Source: CAKZQX01 sp034435975 (GTDB lineage Bacteria > Chloroflexota > Chloroflexia > Chloroflexales > Chloroflexaceae). From it: a DNA stretch of 64,000 bases. How positions within the stretch are numbered: position 1 is the first letter of the stretch; every line of letters starts with the position of its first letter. The notes below the pieces were generated by a model that made no database searches, had not been told where the DNA came from, and saw only the letters and a list, made by a program, of their open reading frames with translations. The DNA lies in NCBI GenBank assembly GCA_034435975.1, contig DAOTWD010000103.1:1-64000 (forward strand), in the 5' to 3' direction. Both the position numbers and the translations under genes were made by a program. Shown here piece after piece: positions 53,970 through 62,198 of this stretch.

Positions 53970-54485
53970 CGCAGAGGCTCGTTCATAGTATGGCAATAGC
54001 ACCCCCATCACAATTGGAAACGAGAGTTCTGGCTTTCACATAGACGGAGCAATAAAGGTTCTTTCGATTGATCAGCGGTACCCGTTCTGAGGAACGGTCG
54101 CCTGCAGGGGTTGCGGGGGCCTGCGGCCCCCGCAACTTCAAGAACCGCCAGTCAGGGCCAGAATTTCCCAACTCCCCATCGGAACGAGGACAAACGTCAC
54201 AGCAGTATAGAGTGAGTCGCCGATTGCGTTCATCGCGTCCGAAAGCGATAAAGCGTAACACGATAAAACAAATCGGAATAACCTTATAATACCATGTCAG
54301 GATGATGGGCACTGTGCGTCCAGGTTCCCCCACAAACCAGCATGAGCCTAATAGCGTCCCTCCCCAGGGCGGAACAGGTTCATAACTGTTCCGCAGAACG
54401 TTCGCCAGCCAGGGTGCGGGGGCCTCCAGCCCCTGCGAAATCGGAGCAACGCCTGAAGACGACCCTTCCCTCTGGAATGGTTGTC
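53970..54485. repeat. Two degenerate copies of a GC-palindrome element
   Basis: GAACGGTCGCCTGCAGGGGT followed by TGCGGGGGCCTGCGGCCCCC (54094-54132), and GAACGTTCGCCAGCCAGGG followed by TGCGGGGGCCTCCAGCCCC (54390-54436) are direct, diverged copies. They share the core with family A and the 60489 element. The open frame that crosses them on the minus strand has no homology and no ribosome site. Otherwise no gene in these 515 bases. Confidence 0.55.
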
Positions 54486-55508
54486 TCAATCCTCAGTCGC
54501 CAGCCACTCGATCCACTCGGCTTCGAGTTGCGACAGCGGCTTGCCATAGACGCCACGATAGTTCGCCGAGCCAGCAGGCCGCCCACGTGAGTCGCGGTAA
54601 GCAGCGTCCAGCTTTTCGCGCCCATACGTCAGCAGCAGGTATTCTACAAACGATCCCCACTGATCATAGATGTTCACCCGCGTTGTTGTGCGGCAGTCTG
54701 CGTCCAGGCTGGTCGTGAGCGGCAAGAGCGTACCATCGCGCCGCGCCTGTTGTGTGCGCACGTGATAGAGCGGGCGACCATCCTCAGCCAGAAAGTAGGG
54801 ATAGCTGGCCCACACTGCCATACCCTCCAGCAGGATAATGTCGGATCGAAAATGATCGGGCACACCGTAGTAGTCATGCTGCAACTGATGGATAAACTCA
54901 TGTGCCAGGATTGCCAGCACGCGGTTCGGATCAGCATCGGGTTCATAGAACATACGGATCGTGCGTTCACCCGAAAGGGTTAAGCCGCGAATGGCACAGG
55001 GGCCAGTCTGGGGTGGCTCGAAGCGAATAGCGATGCGCCCCTTCAGCCCGGAATTCATATTCAGTGTACCGCTAATGATCGCATATTCGGCTGGTATAGC
55101 CAGCGCCTGAATGGTTGAGGTGCTCAGGCCGCCGGGCAAGCGATAGAAGTCGATGCTGTAGGTGCGCATCGCCAGTTCGCCCGTCAAAATTGGAGCCGGA
55201 ACACCGGGTAGGAGCGGCGGTGGGGCCGGGGTCTCGGTGGGCGGCGGGGTCTCGGTGGGCGGCGGTACCTCAGTGGGCAGCGGTGGTTCTTCAACCGGTG
55301 GTAGTGGTGCCTCGGTCAGTATCGCTGAAGGCACAGGTGTAACAGGCCGTGGCTGTCCGACACGTCCAGCTGAAACGGCCGTCGCCATTGCTACTGAAGC
55401 CTGTTGCGCCTGGATCACAGCTGGTTCAAAGTTAGCGGTAGAGAAACCGGGCGGTATTTCACATCCACTGACACCGACAACGAGGAGGATCAACACGAAA
55501 TAACGCAT
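54486..55508 (-). CDS. Lipoprotein zinc metallopeptidase-like protein (gluzincin type)
   Basis: 340 residues. Signal peptide with lipobox VGVSGC (Cys16), then a Pro/Thr/Glu linker (about 60-100, PPTETPPPTETPAPPP) and a globular domain with HEFIHQLQHDYYG (HExxH, about 202-206) and a downstream EGMAVWASYP glutamate, the gluzincin layout of peptidase-MA-like families. Overall fold: predicted strand-helix start, then helical C-terminus (VEYLLLTYGREKLDAAYRD). AGGAAAGGG precedes ATG. It is exported and anchored outside the membrane; substrate unknown. Confidence 0.82.
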   Translation of the reverse strand: MRYFVLILLVVGVSGCEIPPGFSTANFEPAVIQAQQASVAMATAVSAGRVGQPRPVTPVPSAILTEAPLPPVEEPPLPTEVPPPTETPPPTETPAPPPLLPGVPAPILTGELAMRTYSIDFYRLPGGLSTSTIQALAIPAEYAIISGTLNMNSGLKGRIAIRFEPPQTGPCAIRGLTLSGERTIRMFYEPDADPNRVLAILAHEFIHQLQHDYYGVPDHFRSDIILLEGMAVWASYPYFLAEDGRPLYHVRTQQARRDGTLLPLTTSLDADCRTTTRVNIYDQWGSFVEYLLLTYGREKLDAAYRDSRGRPAGSANYRGVYGKPLSQLEAEWIEWLATED

Positions 55509-55832
55509 GTATAGCCCTTTCCTGAAGGATACGGTTGGTATCCTGCTCTCTTGTTCTAGCGATACGATAGCGCACCTGAGTCAGTGGTGAAGCACTGATG
55601 TCCCGGCCTGTGCCCGGCTCTCACCCCATCCAGGCGCAAGCCGCCAGGTTCACCATTGCAATCAGGATTGCTCTACGAGCCAGATATGCCATATGTGAGG
55701 GTGAACACAGATCAGCCGGCTTGCTGCTGGCGGTCGCTACGCACAAGCCAGCAGCATTATCGCGCCATAAGTCTAGCGCAAATAGACAAAATTGCAACTT
55801 TTGCCCGTGCAGGTACTGGTGGCACATAGGAC
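55509..55832. other. Spacer containing one MITE end
   Basis: No gene seen. TGCAATCAGGATTGCTCTAC at 55657-55676 matches the outer arm of the family A/28358 elements, without a clear partner arm, so probably a relic. Confidence 0.35.
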
Positions 55833-55873
55833 TTGCATTTTTTCTATTTCCTTGTACAATATGTACAAGGAAA
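55833..55873 (+). promoter_or_regulatory. Promoter overlapped by a perfect 27-bp palindrome
   Basis: TTGCAT (55833-55838), 16 bases, TACAAT (55855-55860). Across the -10 lies TTTCCTTGTACA-ATA-TGTACAAGGAAA (55847-55873), arms matching perfectly over 12 bp. A dimeric repressor site or an attenuator-like hairpin immediately at the start of the transcript is likely. The transcript would lead to the repetitive protein gene. Confidence 0.6.
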
Positions 55874-56072
55874 CCTGGGATATATTTAGATGAAGTATAC
55901 AAATTTATGCCAGGAAAGCAATCAGATCCGGTAATTGCGGAGAGATGAAGCCGCGCCTGGTCTCCTTAACCAGGGGAGATCTCATTGTCGTAAGTATTAA
56001 AATTAATGCGGAAACAATAAGAATTCCGCCCAGGGAGAGACACAGGATATGGCAACCGCGTTTATGGACTAT

Positions 56073-56193
56073 TACTACAACAAGGCTTCATCGTGGCCGG
56101 GGCGCGGGGGCCTGTGGCCCCCGCGCATGGTAGTTTGGGAGGAACGAAACCGCACTGCGCCTTTTTACCCAGGAGATGTCTCGTTGGAGTACT
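56073..56193. mobile_element. Family A MITE inside a reading frame
   Basis: Arms TACTACAACAAGGC (56073-56086) and GTCTCGTTGGAGTA (56178-56191) with core GCGGGGGCCTGTGGCCCCCG. A frame starting at ATG 56049 reads through the whole element into the downstream repetitive protein, adding about 60 residues. The element separates the promoter at 55833 from the gene at 56229. Confidence 0.65.
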
Positions 56194-56228
56194 ATGATCC
56201 GGATGTTTGTGTAGGAGAAAGCGAACCC

Positions 56229-56477
56229 ATGGATATAACATTTGCAGATATGCTTGCCGACATGCAGGCGCTGTATGCTGGCTCGGACTCGGCAACCAGG
56301 ATGAGCGATTTTGTATCTGATATGCAAGCGCTGTATGCGACTTCAGAGATGCCGATCGGTATCGGAGACCTCATTGTTGATGTACGAGCATTGTATGGTG
56401 ACCTGCTGGTGCCCACAACTGACCTGATAACCGACTTCCAGGCACTCTATCCCATCGAGCACGCACTGACGGCATAG
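56229..56477 (+). CDS. Small acidic protein of four DxQALY-type repeats
   Basis: 82 residues from ATG at 56229, preceded by AGGAG about ten bases upstream; the frame also runs back to ATG 56049 through a MITE. I do not recognise it. It consists of four repeats of about 20 residues, each with the pattern D-(M/F/L)-(L/V/I)-x-D-(M/V/F)-(Q/R)-A-L-Y: FADMLADMQALY, MSDFVSDMQALY, IGDLIVDVRALY and TDLITDFQALY. No cysteine, signal or membrane helix. Each unit is probably one amphipathic helix. A hairpin follows the stop. Confidence 0.65.
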   Translation: MDITFADMLADMQALYAGSDSATRMSDFVSDMQALYATSEMPIGIGDLIVDVRALYGDLLVPTTDLITDFQALYPIEHALTA

Positions 56478-56503
56478 TCTCGCCCTCTATACTAGCTCGA
56501 TCA

Positions 56504-56541
56504 GGCCCATGCCCGCCACGTACGAGTGGGGGGCATGGGCC
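56504..56541 (+). terminator. Hairpin after the repetitive protein gene
   Basis: GGCCCATGCCC (56504-56514) pairs perfectly with GGGCATGGGCC (56531-56541), extended inside by CCAC/GTGG. It lies 27 bases past the stop at 56477. Confidence 0.65.
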
Positions 56542-56735
56542 ATGTTATGCGATGATTCAACGTCTATATGGAACGCTCGTTCGTTGTTTCTAGCGCTATG
56601 AATCTGCCAAAGGCGCAAAGCATCTGGTAATGGATGACCATGTGTATCGCGTGTTCATAATACCATCTTCAAGAACGTATGGCATGTTGTGCAACCCTGC
56701 GGCCAATGCGATTTCAATCGTTGCACACCACGCTG

Positions 56736-57317
56736 CTACAACTCAATGCGCGTGCCAAGCACCTGCAGGAACTGCGCAATCCAGGCTGGATGCGCCGGCC
56801 AGGCTGGAGCTGTCACTAGATTTCCATCCGTATACGCCTGGTCAACCGCAATATCCATGTATGTTCCACCAGCACGCTGTACATCTGGGCCACAGGCGGG
56901 ATACGCTGAGCAAGCTCTGCCTTCCAGGACACCGGCCGCTGCCAGCACCTGCGCACCGTGGCAAATCGCAGCAATTGGTTTCCCACTGGTGGCAAAGTAG
57001 CGGGTGATTTCCAGAACTTTCGGATTCAGACGGATATACTCCGGGGCACGACCACCAGGGATCACCAGCGCGTCATAGTCTTCGGCCCGTACTTCGGCGA
57101 ACGTGGCGTTGAGCACAAAATTGTGTCCCGGCTTCTCACTGTACGTTTGATCGCCTTCAAAATCGTGAATAGCAGTACGCACGGTCTGCCCACTGGTCTT
57201 ATCAGGACACACAGCGTGTACCCGGTGTCCAACCGCTTGTAATGCCTGGAACGGTACCATGACTTCGTAGTCTTCGACATAGTCACCAACGATCATAAGA
57301 ATGTTCTTCGCTGCCAT
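56736..57317 (-). CDS. DJ-1/PfpI family protein
   Basis: 193 residues. Flavodoxin-like fold with the nucleophile elbow AAICHGAQVLAAAG (C119, H120), acidic E15 near the N-terminus and ALVIPGGRAPEY. Members include the PfpI protease, chaperones and deglycases; which applies here cannot be told. GGAG lies ten bases before ATG. Monocistronic by position. Confidence 0.93.
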   Translation of the reverse strand: MAAKNILMIVGDYVEDYEVMVPFQALQAVGHRVHAVCPDKTSGQTVRTAIHDFEGDQTYSEKPGHNFVLNATFAEVRAEDYDALVIPGGRAPEYIRLNPKVLEITRYFATSGKPIAAICHGAQVLAAAGVLEGRACSAYPACGPDVQRAGGTYMDIAVDQAYTDGNLVTAPAWPAHPAWIAQFLQVLGTRIEL

Positions 57318-57582
57318 TGCTACCTGACTCCTTTCGGTTTGCGCGAACCATCACGGTCTGCGCGCATTAGCCAGACTCATAGATTCCTGGTAGAATATTT
57401 ATTCCGTACAGATATAGCATACGTGCTACGGCCAGCGCTGTCAATAGCCCTGGCAACTGCGGTCTGTCAGGACACATCAGTATGACCACCCTGTTAGCCT
57501 GGGCGTTGGATTTTACAACACGGTACCGTAAGATTTTTGGTAAAATACTTGTTAGAAATGGATACATTGTCTGGAGGACACC

Positions 57583-60354
57583 ATGCCCCCATCTGTTCCG
57601 CCATCTGATAGCCCGCTGTTGAACCAGCGTCACCTGAAACGTTATCTACGCTGGAAAATACCAATTACGGTGCTGTCGATCGGTGTCCTGGGTGTTCTGA
57701 CGATGATAGAACCGTCAACAACCCTCAACATTGTGCTGGGGCTTGCACTGGTGTATACCGGGATTCTACTATGGGCACGCTGGAAACTTTACCAGTATGG
57801 AGCGGAAAATGTCAGCATAATCCTGGGCCTCAGTACGTGTGTTATTGCTGTAGTCATCGGGGCATTGTTGCCTTTTATGGCTCCTGTTTTGATCTTCTTC
57901 CCCATCGAGGGGATAGCCATCAGTTTGCTCTATACCACCACTCGCAATGCCCGCTATCTGGTCTCGACAGTCTGGTTGAGTATGATGCTGGTGGTGACCC
58001 TGTTTGTCTGGCATACTCCTTTTGCCGCGCCACCATTGCTTATGAATGGGTTCCTGATCCTGATGACCGCAGCAACAACCAGCCTGACGATATGGCTGTT
58101 ATGGCTGTATCGGTGCAACCTCTTGAAATTGCTGGCTGAGGTGCGGTCGGCGCAGATGGATGTGCAGGAGCGGGAACACCAGTTTCTGCATACAGTGAAA
58201 AACACAGAAGAGGCGTTGCAGCGCCGTGATGCGATCCTGGCAGCAGTCAGTTTTGCAGCACAGGAGTTTCTGAAGACTCCCGACTACCAGCACGCTATCC
58301 AGTCGGTATTGCAACGGATCGGGCTTGCGGCTGGCGTCAGTCGGGTATATGTGTTTCAGAATCATCAGTACGACAATGGAGCGCTGGTCATGCGCCAGCG
58401 CTATGAATGGGTGGCCGCTGGTATTTCGCCGCAATTAAACAACACGCAGTTGCAGGAACTGGATTATCACGCCGAGGGTTTTGAGCGCTGGGTCAGAACG
58501 TTACGCCAGAATAAACTGATCTGTGGCGCTATCCGTACGTTTCCACCGTCAGAGCAGCGGGTGTTGTTGCCACAGGATATTCTCTCGATCGTGATCGTGC
58601 CCATTTTTGTTGACAATGCCTGGTGGGGCTTCATCGGCTTTGATCAGTGTCACACGGAACATGCCTGGTCATTGGCCGAAAAAGAAGCGCTACGAGCGGC
58701 GGCTGGTATTCTGGGAGCGGCGATTCAACACGGTCAGGCGCACGCTGCGTTACGTGCCGCCGAGGAGAAATACCGCTCGATTGTCGAACAGGCGGTGGAA
58801 GGTATTTTTCAGTCGACCCCGGAAGGCCGGTATTTGAGTGCCAATCCGGCCCTGGCGCGGATCTATGGGTACAGTTCGCCTGAAGAGTTGATCCAGAGCA
58901 TCAAAAATATTGGAGATCAGATGTATGTTGACCCTGATATCCGTCGTCAGTTTATAGAGCGACTCTTGCAAGAAGGCGCTGTATCGGGCTTTGAAGCCCA
59001 GGTGTATCGTAAGGATGGGCAGGTCATCTGGATCTCACAGAGTGCCCGCGTGGTACGGAACGCAACCGATATCCCCTGTTACTACGAGGGTACAGTTGAG
59101 GATATTACCGAGCGCAAGCGCGCCGAAGAACAACGGCTCGAACTAGAGCGTCGGTTGCAGGAGGTACAAAAGTTTGAGAGCCTGGGGGTGCTGGCAGGCG
59201 GTATTGCCCATGATTTTAACAACCTCCTGGGGGCCATTCTCGGCAATGCGACGCTGGCGTTGGAAGAACTGCCGCCTGAATCACCAGCGCGACCATTGCT
59301 GGGGCATATTGAGATCGCAACCCGGCGGGCCGCAGACCTGACGCAGCATATGCTGGCCTATGTCGGCAAGGGGCGGATCACACGTCAGGATCTCGATCTG
59401 AATGAGGCTTTGCTGGAGATTATCGATCTCATGAAGCCTTCTTTGCCCAGACGTACGACGCTCCACTACGATCTGGAGCCAGCATTACCCCCGCTTGAAG
59501 CCGATGCCACGCAGATCCGGCAGGTCATTCTCAACCTGTTAATTAACGCAGCCGAGGCGTTGCAAGACAAACCGGGCGATATTCGTATCGCTACCAGGAT
59601 ACGTTATGCGGATCGTGACTATCTGGCAACTACGTATCTCACTCCCGAATTGCCCGCTGGTACCTATATCATGCTCGAAATCGCCGATACTGGGTGTGGG
59701 ATGGACACTGAAACGCAAGCCCGTATGTTTGATCCCTTCTTCACCACCAAGTTTACCGGACGAGGACTGGGATTGGCTGCGGTTCTGGGGATTGTACGTA
59801 ATCATCGCGGGGCCTTAACCTGTACCAGCTCACCCGGTCAAGGCACGACCTTCCAGATCCTGTTGCCATACAGCGACCGACCAGCAGCGGCACTGCTTTC
59901 TACCGCGGCCGCACCGCACCAGAACGGCGCTCAAGCGTGGTGTGGGCAGGGGACGATTTTGATCATTGACGATGAGGCCGGAGTGCGGATGATCACTGAG
60001 CGGATGCTGGAGCGTATGGGTTTTACGACGCTTACGGCGGCTGATGGTCAGACGGGAATCGACTGCTTCCGTCAGCATGCCGATACGATTACCGGTGTGC
60101 TGCTCGATCTGACTATGCCTGGGTTGAGTGGCGAACAGACATTGCACGAGTTGTGTCGCCTGCGTGCGAATGTGCGGGTGGTGGTGATGAGTGGCTATGC
60201 CGAGGAAGAGGTACTCAAGCGCTTTGCCGGGTGGCAACTGGCAGGCGTTTTGCATAAGCCGTTTACACTGGATGAACTAAGGACGAAGATGTACCAGAGC
60301 TTTGCCGATGTCCTGTCTCTGCTGCCAACTATGCCGGAACAACAGTTGTCATAA
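57583..60354 (+). CDS. Hybrid sensor histidine kinase (GAF-PAS-HisKA-HATPase-REC)
   Basis: 923 residues. N-terminal membrane region with five to six helices (about 25-180), a GAF domain (about 220-385), a PAS domain (YRSIVEQAVEGIFQSTPEGR), HisKA with H-box GGIAHDFNNLLGAILGNATL, HATPase_c (NLLINAAEAL; DTGCGMD; GRGLGLAAVLG) and a C-terminal receiver (ILIIDDE, Asp in GVLLDLTMPGLSG, HKPF lysine). GGAGG lies five bases before ATG. The HDFNN box marks the group often acting in phosphorelays with hydrophobic sensor parts. No partner regulator is adjacent. Confidence 0.93.
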   Translation: MPPSVPPSDSPLLNQRHLKRYLRWKIPITVLSIGVLGVLTMIEPSTTLNIVLGLALVYTGILLWARWKLYQYGAENVSIILGLSTCVIAVVIGALLPFMAPVLIFFPIEGIAISLLYTTTRNARYLVSTVWLSMMLVVTLFVWHTPFAAPPLLMNGFLILMTAATTSLTIWLLWLYRCNLLKLLAEVRSAQMDVQEREHQFLHTVKNTEEALQRRDAILAAVSFAAQEFLKTPDYQHAIQSVLQRIGLAAGVSRVYVFQNHQYDNGALVMRQRYEWVAAGISPQLNNTQLQELDYHAEGFERWVRTLRQNKLICGAIRTFPPSEQRVLLPQDILSIVIVPIFVDNAWWGFIGFDQCHTEHAWSLAEKEALRAAAGILGAAIQHGQAHAALRAAEEKYRSIVEQAVEGIFQSTPEGRYLSANPALARIYGYSSPEELIQSIKNIGDQMYVDPDIRRQFIERLLQEGAVSGFEAQVYRKDGQVIWISQSARVVRNATDIPCYYEGTVEDITERKRAEEQRLELERRLQEVQKFESLGVLAGGIAHDFNNLLGAILGNATLALEELPPESPARPLLGHIEIATRRAADLTQHMLAYVGKGRITRQDLDLNEALLEIIDLMKPSLPRRTTLHYDLEPALPPLEADATQIRQVILNLLINAAEALQDKPGDIRIATRIRYADRDYLATTYLTPELPAGTYIMLEIADTGCGMDTETQARMFDPFFTTKFTGRGLGLAAVLGIVRNHRGALTCTSSPGQGTTFQILLPYSDRPAAALLSTAAAPHQNGAQAWCGQGTILIIDDEAGVRMITERMLERMGFTTLTAADGQTGIDCFRQHADTITGVLLDLTMPGLSGEQTLHELCRLRANVRVVVMSGYAEEEVLKRFAGWQLAGVLHKPFTLDELRTKMYQSFADVLSLLPTMPEQQLS

Positions 60355-60488
60355 TGTAACAGCCGGTTGCGATCTTTTCTTGCACTATTCATCACATAAT
60401 TGGTACGCTAGGGGACAAGCCAATCATCCCGACTTCCAGAATCGGCTGACTTCTCAGCAGCGGTGATGGGTCAACCGGATGACACAAC

Positions 60489-60599
60489 GTAACCGTTCAG
60501 GTGGGGTGGTCAGGAGGGGCGTTGCCCCTCCTGGAGTCTCTTCGGTTTTGCGGGGGCCGCAGGCCCCCGCGCCGGCGCAGGCACCACCTGAACGGTTAC
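60489..60599. mobile_element. MITE-like element with perfect 16-bp ends, family B
   Basis: GTAACCGTTCAGGTGG (60489-60504) and CCACCTGAACGGTTAC (60584-60599) are exact inverted repeats. Inside are two hairpins: AGGAGGGGC-GTT-GCCCCTCCT and TGCGGGGGCCGCAGGCCCCCG. 111 bases in all, non-coding. The second hairpin matches the core of family A. Confidence 0.8.
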
Positions 60600-60635
60600 T
60601 GACAGAACTGTGATTGAACGAGAAAGGCAGAAACG

Positions 60636-60944
60636 ATGGCGCGGCCCAAGCGAGTGAATCCAATGTTGCGTGTTGCTCAGAAGTATGTAAGTCTGCATAT
60701 ACCCGAATTTAAGGATGTGCCGTTGCGGGTGCGCTCACTGGATGGCCCACCGGGTTCACCGCGCTATACCGTCACTGCTGAAGCGTGTGGCGCTGCGGTC
60801 TGCCCATATGGTGTGTCTCCAGCAACGGCAGCGGCGGGTGACTGCCCGATCCTGGAGTGTCAATTGCGCCACTCGCTGCGCCTGTTGTTGGATCGGCAAG
60901 GGCAGGTGCTGGAAGAGATGCGCAGCGGTATTCACTGGGGTTGA
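60636..60944 (+). CDS. Hypothetical 102-residue four-cysteine protein
   Basis: I do not recognise it. Begins with a basic segment (ARPKRVNPMLRVAQKYVSLH), then beta-like residues (LRVRSLDGPPGSPRYTVTAE) and a four-Cys array A-C-GAAV-C-PYGVSP...D-C-PILE-C, which could bind zinc or a cluster. AAAGG lies before ATG. It ends one base before the GTG of the next gene, so the two are translationally coupled and possibly work together. Confidence 0.7.
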   Translation: MARPKRVNPMLRVAQKYVSLHIPEFKDVPLRVRSLDGPPGSPRYTVTAEACGAAVCPYGVSPATAAAGDCPILECQLRHSLRLLLDRQGQVLEEMRSGIHWG

Positions 60945-60945
60945 T

Positions 60946-61956
60946 GTGCCATCACCACATACTGGTGTCTCGCTCATCTGCACGGTTCGCGATGAGGCCG
61001 ATAATATTGCGGCATTACTCGATTCAATGCTCGCACAGAGTCGTCTCCCTGATGAGATCGTGATTAACGATTGCGGCAGCCGCGATGCAACAGCGGCGAT
61101 TGTGCGGCGCTATGCCGTGCGTCATCCACGTATCCGCCTGGTAGTCGGTGGTTATAATATTCCCTCTGGACGGAACCATGCGATCGCATCCGCTACGAAA
61201 CCGCTGATTGCCTGCACCGATGCCGGGTTGACCCTCGACCCGCACTGGCTGGCGCGGATTGTGGCTCCGCTCGAAGCAGGTGAGGCTGACCTGGTGGGAG
61301 GCTTTTTCCGCCCTGCTCCGCAGAGTCTGTTTGAGCTGGCGCTGGGTGCAACGAACTATCGCATTGCAGCGGAAATTGACCCGGCGCGGTTTTTGCCGTT
61401 TGGCAAGTCTATGGCCTTTCGCAAAGCGGTGTGGACGGCGGTGGGCGGCTTCCCTGAATGGGCCAGCCATTGCGAAGATCTGTTGTTTGACTTGGCAATT
61501 GAGCGTGCCGGTTATCGCCGCACCTTTGTGCCAGAGGCGCTGGTCTTTTTTCGTCCTCGTTCCTCGTTGTGGGCATTTGCGCGCCAGTATTTCCTGTATG
61601 CCCGTGGCGATGGGATGGCCGGTTTGTGGCCGCGTCGCCACCGTGTGCGCTATGCAGTCTATGGCGTACTGCTGGCATTGCTCGTGCTGGCACAACGCTT
61701 GCCTGCTGTGCGCTTGCCGCTGGCGCTGCTGCTGCTGGCCGGCGCAGCAGCCTACACCCACGGGCCGTATCGGCGCGTATGGCCGCAGACAGCCCCACTG
61801 TCCTGGGGGCAGCGCTGCTTTGTGCTGGCGCTGGTGCCGCTCATTCGGCTGGTGGGCGACTGCGCCAAGATGGTCGGATATCCGATGGGCGTGCTGCGCC
61901 GGCGGTCGGGAGGTGGTACGGCCGGAGGCAAGGACGATTTGAACACAAAGGAGTGA
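60946..61956 (+). CDS. GT2 family glycosyltransferase with C-terminal membrane helices
   Basis: 336 residues from GTG at 60946, with GGGG five bases upstream and one base after the previous stop codon. GT-A features: VSLICTVRDEADNIAALLDS, EIVINDCGSRD, the nucleotide-site ACTDAGLTLDPHWL (DAG in place of DxD) and a catalytic-loop CEDLLFDLAIERAGYR. Two C-terminal helical segments (YAVYGVLLALLVLAQRL; FVLALVPLIRLVGD) anchor it. Sugar and acceptor unknown; cell-surface polysaccharide is the usual role. Confidence 0.88.
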   Translation: MPSPHTGVSLICTVRDEADNIAALLDSMLAQSRLPDEIVINDCGSRDATAAIVRRYAVRHPRIRLVVGGYNIPSGRNHAIASATKPLIACTDAGLTLDPHWLARIVAPLEAGEADLVGGFFRPAPQSLFELALGATNYRIAAEIDPARFLPFGKSMAFRKAVWTAVGGFPEWASHCEDLLFDLAIERAGYRRTFVPEALVFFRPRSSLWAFARQYFLYARGDGMAGLWPRRHRVRYAVYGVLLALLVLAQRLPAVRLPLALLLLAGAAAYTHGPYRRVWPQTAPLSWGQRCFVLALVPLIRLVGDCAKMVGYPMGVLRRRSGGGTAGGKDDLNTKE

Positions 61957-61979
61957 TGTGTGTGCCGCCACACGTCGCA

Positions 61980-62198
61980 CGTGTCGTCGCTTCACGCCTC
62001 GTCGCCCATTCTTGTCCGTCACACTTGGAATGGCCGCCCGCGCCCCGGACGGACGCGCTACATGGCAGGGCGTGCGTCGCCACACGCCACACGCCTCACG
62101 CCCCATTCTTGTCCGCCACACTCCGAAGAATGGCCGCTCCACGCCTCGCGCCTCGTCCTTCGCGCCTCGTCGCCTCGTCGCCTCGCATTACCTCAGCA
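61980..62198. repeat. GC-rich direct and tandem repeats
   Basis: CATTCTTGTCCG(T/C)CACACT appears at 62009 and 62103 as part of a duplicated 55-60-base stretch. 62140-62190 is a run of CGCCTCG(T/C) words. Between them, CGCGCCCCGGACGGACGCGC (62038) is the reverse complement of the 45-bp repeat unit at 46. Non-coding junction upstream of the Wadjet genes (downstream in their sense). Confidence 0.6.

Noticed and set aside
53983..54489. 168-residue minus-strand frame between lrgB and the lipoprotein gene
   Set aside because: Built largely from two GC-palindrome element copies; no homology seen.
61024..62142. 372-residue frame antisense to the GT2 gene
   Set aside because: Antisense shadow of a well-supported glycosyltransferase, rich in Arg/His/Gln.
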